This document shows, piece after piece, positions 22,688-32,168 of a DNA stretch of 42,250 nt (the stretch's first letter is position 1; each line of letters begins with the position of its first letter). The DNA is taken from contig CALSCO010000655.1 of the NCBI GenBank assembly GCA_943704415.1, positions 1 to 42,250 of the forward strand. The letters run 5' to 3'. This DNA comes from Parvularia atlantis. Taxonomy: Eukaryota; Opisthokonta; Rotosphaerida. Under the pieces are notes generated by a model. That model searched no databases. It saw only the letters and a list, made by a program, of their open reading frames with translations, and had not been told where the DNA came from. The translations under genes and the position numbers were made by a program.

Positions 22688-22891
22688 AACATCTCTTCGC
22701 ATTGTCCCGCCGGCTCCAGACGAGCCGCCCGGATCCCGCGCACTTTTCCCTTGACTTGTCTTCTTGCGGCCCGAGCTGACTGTCACCCCCGCTCGTGGCT
22801 GCGCGTCCCCGTGCTCTCCTGTGCTTCTCCTCCTCTTCCCTTGCTCCGTTGTCGGACCAATCGTCGCACTTCGGTCTCAAAGAGCGCGCTG
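22688..22891. promoter_or_regulatory. Promoter/leader of the SOSS-B gene with CCAAT box
   Basis: These 204 bp follow the kinase stop. The stretch holds a pyrimidine-rich run (about 22803-22850) and a CCAAT box at 22857-22861, 31 bp before the ATG at 22892. A CCAAT this close to the start implies a very short 5' leader or a function other than canonical spacing. Confidence 0.4.
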
Positions 22892-23691
22892 ATGGTCGAC
22901 CGGCCCACGCCGATCGCCGAGCTCAAGCCGGGGATGCGCAGCCTGACGTGCCAGTTCGTGGTCCTGCACAAGAGTGCGCGCGGGTGGCGTGGACGGGCGT
23001 GCGGGGACTGCGCTGACGAGAAGGGCGCAGGCGGGCCCACGAGCACGACGCGCGAGGGCAACGTCGTGCACCACCTGCTCGTGGCCGATGCCACGGCCGC
23101 GATCAACATGTCGGTCTGGGACGAGTACGGCGACCTGCTGCAGGAGGGCGACATCGTGCGCCTGACGAACGGGTGCGCGGCCGGCGCCCCGATGCGCGCG
23201 AGAGACGGCGTCGGCGTCGGCTCATCCTGCGCAACAGCCTCGCTAACCTGCACAAAAACTCGCTCAACCTGTACATCGGCAAGCTCGGGCAGCTGCGGCG
23301 CGTCGGCCGGTGGCGTGTCACGCGCGTATCGACGGTGGCCGGAGGACGGCGGCTCACGGCAGCGCGCGCGCGCGGCCCAGATACAACATGGTGTTCACCG
23401 AGACGCCCAACATGAGCACGTTCGTGCCCGCACCCGACGGCACAGTGCGCTCGCGTGCCTCGTTTGCCTCATTTGCAGCACCACTGACGCGGACAACGTG
23501 CGCAGCTCAAGCCGCCCGTCCAGAGCGCGCGTCCGCCGCAGCCGTCCGCGCCGTCCCTCGCACCGCCGCCGCAGCAGCCGCAGCCCGTCACGGGCGCGCC
23601 GCCGATGCTGCCGGGCCTGCCGCAGCCGTTGACCCGCCGACCCGGCGGACGCCAGCAGCAGCACCACGGGCCACGGCCGCCGCAGCCGTAG
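22892..23691 (+). CDS. NABP2: SOSS complex subunit B (hSSB1/NABP-like single-strand DNA-binding protein)
   Basis: The spliced product of about 185 residues matches human SOSS-B1/B2 in order: PIAELKPGMRSLTCQFVVL (cf. VKDIKPGLKNLNLIFIVLE), VADATAAINMSVWDEYGDLL (cf. KVADKTGSINISVWDDVGN), EGDIVRLTNG, LNLYIGKLGQLRRVGRY, and FTETPNMST (cf. YSEVPNFSE). This is one OB fold that binds single-stranded DNA and acts in double-strand-break signalling with INTS3 in animals. The C-terminal third is a Pro/Gln-rich disordered tail ending RPPQP, as in the family. Four introns; start ATG 22892, stop TAG 23689-23691. The stop lies 10 bp from the stop of the convergent AAA gene, so the two 3' UTRs must overlap. 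Confidence 0.9.
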
Positions 23692-23701
23692 ATTTCGCGT
23701 G

Positions 23702-25543
23702 TCACATGTCTGGTACATGCGGCGCATGCACGACGGCGCGCAGGGCGTGGCGCAGGTGCGGCTCGGCGACGGCGGCCGTGAGCGGGTCCGCGCCGGCGCG
23801 CAGCGTCTCGCGCAGACACTGCATCGCGGCCTCGCGGCAGACGGCCTCGATGTCGGCGGGCGAGCACCCGGCGGTGGCGTCGGCGAGCCGCGGCAGCAGC
23901 GGCGCGAGCTCGGGCTGGCGGTCGACGGGCAGGAACGCGCCAAAGAGCTCTGCACGCGGCCGCGGGTCAGCCTGCTCCCGCTCTCATTCTCTGCGCGCAA
24001 CGGCACCGTGTCGGCTGCGCCCGTCCGGCAGCGCCAGAGCCACGCGCTGGTCGAGCCGCCCAGGGCGAAGCACGGCCGCGTCGACGCGTGCGGGGTCTGC
24101 CGTCACGCCGACGACGACGATGGCCGGCTCGGGCTGGCCGTCGTGCACGCGGTGGTGGAACACGCCATCCATCTCGGTCAGCAGCGCGGCCGTGACGCGC
24201 GACGACACATCGTTGTCGGCCGTGCGGGTTGGAGCTGGGCGCGCGCGTCAGCTGCGGGGGGGGGAGCCCAGCATTTCTGAGTGCGCACCAAACGCTTCGA
24301 GCGGGTCGAGCAGCACGATGCACGGCGCGAGCTGCCGCGCCTGCGCAAACAGCTGCGCCACGCCGCGCTCCGACTCGCCCACGACCTTGGAGCGCAGCTG
24401 CGCGGCGTCGGCCACGAGCAGCGGCAGCGGCGACGCCCGCGCGATCTCGAGCGCGAGCCGCGTCTTGCCGCAGCCAGACGGCCCGCTGATCAGCACGCCG
24501 CGCGGCGGGCTCACGCCGAGCGCGCTGAGCGACACGTTCGCGGCGGCCCCGCCGTCGTCGTAGGGCGCGACGAGCACAGCGGCGAGCTTGGCGCGCGCCC
24601 CGGCTACGCCGATCAGCGGGCGCGAGGCCGTGCGCGCATGCAGCGTCAGCTCGGCCGCGCCCGCGAGCTGCGCCGGCCGCGTCGTGCGCAGCGCCAGCTC
24701 GATGTCGTCCACGCGGAGGTCCTCCGGACCCGCGGGTGCGCTTCGCCGTGCGCTGGCACTTGCGGCGGCTGCGCGCACAAGCTGCATCAGGTCCGCGCCG
24801 GTGAAGCCGTGCGTGCGGCGGGCGACGGTCTCGAGCAGGTCGTCGAGCGCGGCGTGCGGCGCCGGGACGAGCACGCGGAGCACGTCGCGGCGCTGGGCGT
24901 GCGTGCGGCACGCGAGCTGCAGCACGCGCCCGCCCAGTCGATGCGGCCGCAGCACGCGCCGGTCGAGCGCGTCGACGCGCGCCGTCACGCCGAGCACAAA
25001 CACACCCGTCCCGCGGCACCCATCCAGGCAGTGCAGCAGCGCGGCGAGCACGCGACCGGCCACGGACGTCGTGTCGCCGACGGCGTCGAGCTCGTCCGCC
25101 GCATCGCTTTCGTCGTGGTCGCCGTTGTCGTCGCCGTCGCCGTCGCCGTCGCCGTCAGAGGGCAGCGTCGCCGCGATCGCGTCCAGGTCGTCGAGCACGA
25201 GCAGGGCGCGCCCATCAGCCGCGAAGGCGTCGCACAGCACGGCCGCACTCGCCTCGCCGCTCGGCCGCACGACGCTCGGCGCGCTCACGACTCGCGCGGC
25301 GACGCCCGGGGGCGCGTGGCGCACGAGTGCGGTGGCCAGCGCCGTCTTGCCCGCGCCCGATGCGCCGCACAGCAGCGCGCCGGCCGCGCTGGCGATGCGC
25401 GCGCGGCGCGGCTCTCGCACGATCACGCGCAGGCGCCACTGCAGCGTGGCCTCGAGCAGCACCTTGCGTAGCACGTCGCCGCAGCCACCCACATCGCCTT
25501 CGACGGCGCGCGCCCACGCCTCGTCGACGTCTCCGTTCATCAT
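23702..25543 (-). CDS. Double AAA ATPase of the CDC48/AFG2-like group with unusual Walker B motifs
   Basis: About 577 residues with two introns near the 3' end. Domain 1 has Walker A GASGAGKTAL (residues about 58-67) and Walker B LLVLDDLDAI, and ends with GFTGADLMQLVRAAAAS, the usual AAA lid. Domain 2 has IGVAGARAKLAAVLVAPYDD, SPPRGVLISGPSGCGKTRL, VVGESERGVAQLFAQARQL, Walker B IVLLDPLEAF, LLTEMDG, AAVLRPGRLDQRVALALPD and the lid AGCSPADIEAVCREAAMQCL. The second Walker B carries Pro where the catalytic Glu of DE is expected, and the first has Asp, so hydrolysis may be weak or limited. The N-terminal domain is only about 55 residues, far shorter than in CDC48 or NSF. An Asp/Gly run comes from a hexanucleotide repeat. 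The start at 25543 is 10 bp from the stop of the upstream same-strand helicase gene. Specific orthology (AFG2B/SPATA5L1 versus other) is unsettled. Confidence 0.8.
25130..25156. repeat. (GTCGCC)n hexanucleotide repeat in coding sequence
   Basis: About four and a half copies, read on the minus strand as a DGDGDGDG run within the first AAA domain just after Walker B. It is likely a length-variable surface loop. Confidence 0.7.
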
Positions 25544-25553
25544 CGCACAACTC

Positions 25554-28500
25554 TCACAGCACGACTGCCTCGTCCCACGTCTGCGCCAGCGCGAGCGACT
25601 GCCGGACGACGGGCGGCATCGCGGCGAGGGCCGCGGCGTCGTCCTCGGCCACCTCGACCTCGTCGTCGGCCGCGTTGCGCTGCTCGCTCTGCAGGTTCAT
25701 CACCTCAAGCAGCGCGTCGAGCGGCGCGGCGGGCGCATCGGCGAGCGGCGGCGGCTCCGCGTCGGCGGCCGGGACGTGCTCCTCAAGCTGCTCGATTGGG
25801 TCCGGCACGTCGACGGCGCGTGCCGCGCCGGCGCCAAGCATGCTGCGCGCCGCCTTGTCAGCCCGAGCACGCGCGAAGACGCGCAACAGCGCACCGCGAA
25901 GGCGCGAGCCGGGCGACAGCCGTACGCACGCCCCAGCGTCGCTCCGGCAGCGACAGGCCGTTGACGCCGTTGCCGTTGTCGCCCTTGGCGGCACTGCGCA
26001 ACGTTGCCGGTGGCTCGCAGCCCGTGTAGCCTGTGCGCGCGCGTCAGCACCGTAAGTGGCAAGGCACAGGCCGCACGCACTGCCGTTGCGAATGCACATG
26101 CTGATGAACTCGCGCCAGTGGCGGTCCTCGTGCAGCACATACGGGTTGCCGACGACGACGAGCAGCGCCTGCGCGCGCGTCGTCGCGACGTTGAAGCTGC
26201 TTGCTCGCCAGCGTCAGCGCTTCCGCCACTCCCAAGTACGAAGAGCCGCACCGCTTGCCGTTGTACGTCAGGCCGAGGTTCTGGCGCCGATCGAGCTTGG
26301 CAGCGAGGCTAGACGTGCGCATGGTCGAGATGAACACGAAGCGGTGCTCCTGGCCTGCGCTGAGGCTGAGCGCGCGCGCTGCAAGCCTGGCCGAGGCGCA
26401 CCCTGGTTGTCCTCGACCGTGCCAACGTTGACCGCGCTGAGCTGCACGGCGCGGAGGCGCTCGCGCAGTGCGCGGACCTGCGTGCGGAACGGCGAGATGA
26501 CAGCCACGCTGGCCGCGGGGTTGTACGGCTGTTTCGTCTGCGCGCACTCGGGGCGTCAGCAGACGCACGCTCAGTGCGCAGAAGCCTACGCACCCGCTTG
26601 AGCCACGCGACGAGGTTCTCGACCAGCGCGACGACGTGGGCGGCCTCGACTGGGTTGGTGTACGTGCGCGCTGTCGGCGGGTGCGGCGTCACGCGACAGC
26701 GAGCGCGCGCCCCCCAACTCGCACCGTCCAGGTCCACGATCTCCTCTCCCTCGACGCCGACAAACATGCACGGGAAGGCGCCGTTGAGCAGACGGGGCCA
26801 GCCTATAGCCGCGTTGCGCAGCTCGTCGGGTGCGCACACGACCAGCGTGTCGCCGTAGAACAGCTTGGAGGGCGTGAACAGGAGCGCCTCGTGCGAGCGG
26901 TAGTTGTCCTGCAGCCGCGTCACACAGACTGCGCTCGAGCGGCCTGAGCGCGACGGCCGGCACGCCGCGCCTGCACACGCACTCGTGTCGCTGTAGTCCA
27001 CGAGTGAGCCGATCAGCCGCTCCTGCAGCGACGTGCCGAGGCCGTGGTGGAGCGCGGCGTTTGTGTGCACGTGCGGCCCGAGCTGCTGGTGGTCGCCGGC
27101 CATGACGATCTGCCCACGCGCGCACGGCATCAGCAAGCAAGTGCGACAGGCTGCCCCGTGCGCGCCTTGGTCGTGCGCGCCGCGAGCACGAACGGCGTGA
27201 GGCAGTCGGGCTCCATGCTCTGGCCGCTCTCGTCTAGCAGGATGTGCGTGTAGTGCCCGCGCTTAATGCCGACGTCGTGCAGCAGGCCAGCCGCAGCGCA
27301 CGTCGCCACAACGACGCTGTCGGCCCCACGACCACGCCTCAGCCGCGGGGGTACTTTCACGGGTCACGACGCACCGGTACGACGCGAGGTTGTCCGGGAT
27401 GTCGAAGTAGTGCGGGTCGTCGCGGTAGCGCGAGTGCTCGAGCACGGCCGTGGGCACCTCGGCGCGTGTGCGCCAGAAGTCTGCGGGCGCAAAGAGTGTC
27501 AGCACGTGGTGCAATATGTTCGACGCGGCGCGCACTGTTCAGCCGGAACATGACGCTCGTGTCGAGGTGCTGGTGCAGCCGCTGCACGAGGATGTCGCAC
27601 GCCTGGTCCGAGGGCGCCGTGACGAGGACGCGCGCGTTCGGGACGCGGCTCCCCTCGATCAGCTGGCGGACGAGCTCGACGACCTGCGCCGCCTCAGCGT
27701 GAGCGCGTGGGCGCCCCCTGTCCGCTGCTGGCCAAACCGTCCGCGTCTTGCCGGTGCCGGGCGGGCCGTAGACGACGTGGATGGGCTGCGGGCGGGCGCC
27801 GCGTCACGCAGGCGCGACCTTCGAGACGCGCACCTCGCTGGCCGTGATGATGCGCTGCACGGCGAGTTTCTGCTGCGTGTTGAGCGCGCTGTCGAAGAAG
27901 CTCTCCTGGTGCACGTTCTCGCCTAGACGCGCACGGCCCGTGCTGCTTGCACCGCACCGTCAGTCAGCACATGAGGGGCTGCACGGGTTGGCAACTGCGC
28001 TCACAATTGCGGCTGCGGCGTTGTGGTCGGCACGCGCGGGAGGATCCAGTCGCGCAGGGGCGTGTCCGCCGCGTCGCGCAGCATCTGCAGCGTGCGGCGC
28101 ATCTGCAAGATCGCCCAGCGGTTGACGAGGAACGTGACCGAGAAGCTGGCGCGGCACTTAGAGCGCGGGCGACGCGGCGGGTGACGCACAACTGCTGCAG
28201 GACCGCACGGTCGATGAGGGGCGGCACGCGCAGGGTCATCCACTCGTCGCGGCGGCTGAATGCAACCACGAACGCTGTGCGTGTGCCAGAGGCCGCTGTA
28301 AGTGCTGGCGCGCGGCCAGACTAGCGGGCCGCACCGTCGATCGCCGCCTGGCCCTCGAGGGACGTGAGCCGCACGCGGTCGGCGTAGTCCACGGGCGGGC
28401 GCAGCTCGTTCATGCCGGGCACGATCACTTTGACGTGCTGCGTGACGTCCCAGAATGAGCGCCGCACCGCACCCGCGTACGAAACGCACATCGCCACGCT

Positions 28501-29993
28501 CCGGGTCCAGGCGCAGCAGGACGTTGTGCCTGGTGAAGCGCTCCATGCCGCGCACCTGCTCGGCCTCCTCAAGCGCCAGCAGCTGCTCGAAGCGCTCAAA
28601 GTAGGTCTGCGCGGTCAGCGCGGGCATGTCCCTCTGCACGCGACGTATCAGCCGCGACGTCGACTTGTCGGGCACGCCCGCACCGCTTCGTCGTCCACCA
28701 TGACCACTTGGCCATCACTGCACGCGCGACACGTCAGCTGCAGCATCGCGCAAACAGGCCGCACTCACGTCAGCGCCTGCGGGCCGCCGTAGAGCGTCGC
28801 GAGCTTGACGGCCTCGGACGCAAACATGAAAACGGGCCGCACGGCGTCCTCGCGGCGCCGGCGCGTGCACAGCGAGGGCATGGGGACGGTGTCGGCCATT
28901 GCCACGTGCGCGCGCTGCTGTGCCGTCTGCCGGAGCACCTCGAACGACGGCTTGAACACCTCGGAGTTCGGGTTGAGCGGCACGGGCGGCGCGTTGTCGA
29001 TCACAAACAGCTCGGACGCTAGCTGCGCGTGAGTGCCGCGCGGCCGACAAGAGGCGGTGGAGCGGCGCACCCACGACCTCGATGGTGCCGGCCGAGGTGC
29101 GCGCGTGCACCAGTAGCCACCCTATGCGCGGCTGATCAAACGTCGGCTTGCGCGCCCTGCTCGCTGCCGCGTCAGTGACGTGCACACAAGCGGCCGAGCC
29201 CGCGGCGAGCGCACGACACGGCGATGTCTACGTGCTGGAGCGGCTCGAGGGCCTCGGCCGGTGCGGGCCCTGACCGCTGTGCACGCGCGCGGGTGCTGAG
29301 CGCGCACGGGACGCGCGCGCGAGCGCGCACGGTGAAGACGCTGACGGCCGGCTGCAGCTCGATGCGCACGACCGTGAGCGGCGAGCTCGCGCTGAGGTTG
29401 TGCAGACGCGCGCTGGCCGAGCCCTGCGCGCCGCACGGCGTGAGCGCTGGCCGATGGACGCATGTCGCGGCGCGCACGTTGACGCGGATGGTCACATGCT
29501 GCGTCATGCACATGCTCGCCGTCTCGGCGCGCGACTGCACGGTCCGGCGCAGCGGCGGCATGACGACGGCCGAGTTGTTGGCCGCGGCCTCGTCTTCCTC
29601 GACCTCGAACGAGCCGAAGACGATCGCGGGCTGAGGCGTCGGCGTCGGCGCGGATGTCGGGCGCGGGCGGACCACCACGGGCGAGGGCCGGTACGGCCGC
29701 GGGAGCGAGTTCACATACATCGCCGGTGCCGGTGCGGGCATGTAGACGAAGGCGGGCGCGCGGGCGGGCGGCAGCATGAGCGCGGGCGACGGCCGCTGCC
29801 CAGCGTGGAGCATCTGCAGCACGGCGAGGAGCTGCGGCGACGGCGGCTGGCCGGGCGCGAAGAACGGCAGCGGCGGCGGCGGCAGGAACGGGTAGAACGG
29901 CATCGGCACGCGGACGTCGCCCGGCGGCGGCGGCGGCGTCGGCGGCCGCGGGAAGGACGGCGCGTTGTACGACGGCAGCGGTTGGCGGGACAT
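25554..29993 (-). CDS. MOV10: MOV10/SDE3-like superfamily 1 RNA helicase with proline-rich N-terminus
   Basis: Motifs read across many short introns, in order: LNTQQKLAVQRI; motif I GPPGTGKT; RVLVTAPSDQACDILVQRL; VVVATCAAAGLL; motif II HILLDESGQSMEPD; motif III IVMAGDHQQLGP; motif IV LQDNYRSHEALL; VAVISPFRTQVRALRERL; motif V VNVGTVEDNQGQEHRFVFIS; motif VI FNVATTRAQALLVVVGNP followed by YVLHEDRHWREFISMC. This order and the DESGQ, DNYRSHEALL and GNPYVL details are those of MOV10/SDE3/Armitage, 5'-3' RNA helicases acting with Argonaute, RNA decay and retroelement control. The start at 29993 is MSRQPLPSYNAPSFP, followed by about 100 Pro-rich residues. The central NVLLRLDPERGDVRF and PPVDYADRVRLTS regions probably form the beta-barrel before the core. 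One intron (27110-27165) has a GC donor. Stop TGA at 25554-25556. The total is about 1,100 residues, similar to family members. Confidence 0.87.
27110..27165 (-). other. GC-AG intron in the MOV10-like helicase gene
   Basis: It lies between ...FVLAARTTK and IVMAGDHQQLGP (helicase motifs II and III). On the minus strand it reads gcgcgcacgg at the 5' end and gcgtgggcag at the 3' end, with a gctgatg branch-like site. The junction is fixed by the continuous motif III. Confidence 0.8.
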
Positions 29994-30055
29994 CGTCAAA
30001 GGTGTGTGACAAAGTTCACCGTCGCCATTACTCCCCACTGTCGCCGCTGGCCAGG
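29994..30055. promoter_or_regulatory. 62-bp divergent promoter, MOV10-like / aminotransferase
   Basis: Start codons are 62 bp apart. The gap holds GGTGTGTGA at 30001-30009 facing TTCACC at 30015-30020, an imperfect inverted pair. GTTCACC recurs twice in the NCLX/DDX3 divergent promoter. Confidence 0.4.
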
Positions 30056-31693
30056 ATGCTGCGCCGTGCTGCCGCGCGCGTCGCGACGCTCGACCCGGGC
30101 GGCAGCGTCTTTTCCGAGTTCACGTCGCTCGCGCTCAAGCACGGCGCGGTCAACCTCGGCCAAGGCTTCCCGAATCTGCCCGTGCCGGCGTTCCTGCGGG
30201 TGCGCGCCTGCGGGTGATGCCGGCCGACGCACTTAACGCGCTGCTTGTAGGATGCCGCCGTCGCCGCCGTGAGCGGGTCGCCGCTGCTGCACCAGTACGC
30301 GCGCAGCGCCGGCCACCCACGCCTCGCGACCGCCCTCGCCCAGGCGTACCGCAAGGACCTCGGCCGCGAGCTGGACCCGATGGCCGAGGTCGTCACGACC
30401 GTCGGCGCGACCGAGGCGCTCTTCGCGGCGATGCAGGCCTTCGTCTCGCTGGGCGACGAGGTGCTGCTGATGGAGCCCTTCTACGACTCGTACCCGGCCG
30501 CGGTGACGCTCAGCGGCGGCGTGCCCGTGTACGTGCCGCTGCGGTCGGCGCGCACGGGCGGGGCGCGGTCCTCGACCGACTGGGTGCTCGACATGGACGA
30601 ACTGCGGCGGGCGATCACGCCGCGCACGCGCGTCCTCGTCGTCAACACGCCGCACAACCCGCTCGGTGCAGTGGCATGGCGCGGTGCGTACGGCTGGACA
30701 CGCTCACTTACACCGTTTTTTTTTGTTGCGCGCGCAGGCAAGGTGTTCACGCGCGCCGAGCTTGAGGCGATCGCGCAGGTGGCGCAGGAGCGCGATCTGC
30801 TCGTGATCAGCGACGAAGTGTACGAGACGTTGGTGTACGACGACTCGCGGGCGGGGCAGCACCTCAAGATCGGTGCGCTCGCGTGGGAGGTGTGCAATGC
30901 GACGGTTGATCACTCATTTTCTGCGCGCACGGACCGCCAGCAAGCCTGCCGGGCATGTACGAGCGCACGCTGACGGTGGGCTCGGTCGGTAAGACGTTCT
31001 CGGTCACGGGCTGGAAGGTGTGGGCTGTGCGCGGGACGCACGCCTGCTGAGCTCGCACGCGCCGCGCGCAGATCGGGTGGGTCGTCGGCGCGCCGGACCT
31101 GCTGCGCGCACTGTGGATGGTGCACCAGTTCATCCCGTTCTCCGTGGCCACGCCGCTGCAGGCACGCCGCGCGCGCGTCGGCGAGCGGCTGCTGACGTGC
31201 GGTGGTGGGCAGGAGGCGACGGCGATCGCGTTCGAGCAGGCGCCGCAGCACGGCTACTTTGACAGCGTGCGGGCCGGTGCGGTGCTGACCCTGGCCGTCG
31301 CTTGTGACCTGGCCTGACCCATCGTGCCAGACTTCAAGCGGCGGCGCGACAAGCTTTGGCAGACGCTGGACGAGGCTGGGCTGCAGCCGCTGCGGCCGGA
31401 CGGTACGTGGCCGTGTGTGGGAGCAGCGATCTGACACCCGCTCGCCAGCGTCCTACTTCATTGTGGCCGACACGTCGCGCCTCCACCTGCCGCGCAGGTT
31501 TGAGACGGACGCGCGCCGCGACTACGCCGTGTGCCGCTGGCTCACGTCCGAGGTCGGCGTGGCTGCGATCCCGCCGAGCGCGTTCTACAGCGCGGGCCAC
31601 CGCGGCATGGCCGAGCACCTGGCGCGCTTCTGCTTCTGCAAGACGGACGATATGCTCGAAGAGGCCGCCAAGAGGCTCGGAGCGCTTGCTTGA
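30056..31693 (+). CDS. KYAT1: Kynurenine--oxoglutarate / glutamine transaminase (PLP, class I aminotransferase)
   Basis: The product of about 410 residues begins LKHGAVNLGQGFPNLPVPAFL, the hallmark start of kynurenine aminotransferases. VVTTVGATEALFAAMQAFV, EPFYDSYP, the PLP-contacting VLVVNTPHNPLG, VISDEVYE and the lysine loop SVGKTFSVTGWKIGWVVGAP (Schiff-base Lys in GKTFS) follow. The C-terminal lid includes SYFIVADTSRLHLP and PPSAFYS. The reaction is transamination of kynurenine, glutamine or related amino acids, sometimes with beta-lyase activity. Seven introns; the one at 31162-31212 has a GC donor and separates SVATPLQ from EATAIAFEQA. Intron 30666-30736 contains a nine-T run. The N-terminal MLRRAAARVATL could be a short mitochondrial targeting peptide. 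Start ATG 30056, stop TGA 31691-31693. KYAT1 versus KYAT3 is not resolved. Confidence 0.9.
31162..31212 (+). other. GC-AG intron in the aminotransferase gene
   Basis: Removal of gcacgccgcg...ggtgggcag joins SVATPLQ to EATAIAFEQAPQHGYF, as in kynurenine aminotransferases. A gctgacg branch-like site is present, and the donor dinucleotide is GC. Confidence 0.8.
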
Positions 31694-31778
31694 CTTGTCG
31701 GAACGCAGCACCTCGAAATCATTGCGGGATGTACGCAGTAAGCCATGGCCATTTTACGTGGCGGACGCACTCATCGCG

Positions 31779-32058
31779 ATGCTGCGCGCTGCTGCTCTGC
31801 GCCGGGTGCTCGTGCGCGTCGCGCGCAACGAGGGCGACGTCGTCAAGGGCGGCGGAAAGTTTGCACAGAAGGAGAAGGCCATCGAGGACAAGTACATCCA
31901 CGACAAGGCACGCGCCGCGCCCGGCGGGACGCTCGCCCGCTGCTGACGTCGCGGCGGGCACGCAGGAGGTCGAGAAGGCCACCAAGGCTGCCAAGGGCGG
32001 CGCGGCCAAGGTGCCCGCCAAGGACGCAGACAAGGGCAAGCCGCCGAAGGGCAAGTAG
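31779..32058 (+). CDS. ATP5IF1: Mitochondrial ATP synthase inhibitor IF1-like protein
   Basis: Two exons give 73 residues. The first 16 (MLRAAALRRVLVRVAR) are an arginine-rich amphipathic presequence typical of matrix targeting. Residues about 17-45 match the IF1 inhibitory helix: a glycine-rich lead (KGGGKF), then AQKEKAIEDKYIHDKE, comparable with the F-KRE-A-E--Y pattern in yeast and animal IF1. It inhibits ATP hydrolysis by F1-ATPase when the proton gradient collapses. The C-terminus (AAKGGAAKVPAKDADKG) is Lys/Ala/Pro-rich and lacks the coiled coil that dimerises bovine IF1. The single intron (31908-31965) has a GC donor. It lies 85 bp after the aminotransferase stop, same strand. Confidence 0.75.
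31908..31965 (+). other. GC-AG intron in the IF1-like gene
   Basis: The intron runs from gcacgcgccg to cgggcacgcag with a gctgacg branch-like motif. Removing it joins DKYIHDK to EVEKATKAAKG in frame; retention leads to a stop shortly after. Confidence 0.75.
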
Positions 32059-32168
32059 GGCGCCCCGGGGCTAGAGCGCGTAGCGAAGGGCGGGTTTGCG
32101 CTGCTTCTGTTCGTGTGGTCGTGCCAGTGGGTTTGTGCAGCACCGCCGCAACGTACAGAACAGCGCGG

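Noticed and set aside
25116-25160. Possible CRISPR-like short repeats (GTCGCC)n
   Set aside because: It is a perfect hexanucleotide microsatellite in a coding exon without spacers.
24281-25471. 396-codon plus-strand frame opposite the AAA ATPase
   Set aside because: It is Arg/Ala/His-rich without motifs, while both AAA domains on the minus strand are unambiguous.
31694-31778. ATG at 31744 as start of the IF1 gene
   Set aside because: That ATG is in a different frame; the ATG at 31779 gives a presequence and the IF1 motif in one frame.
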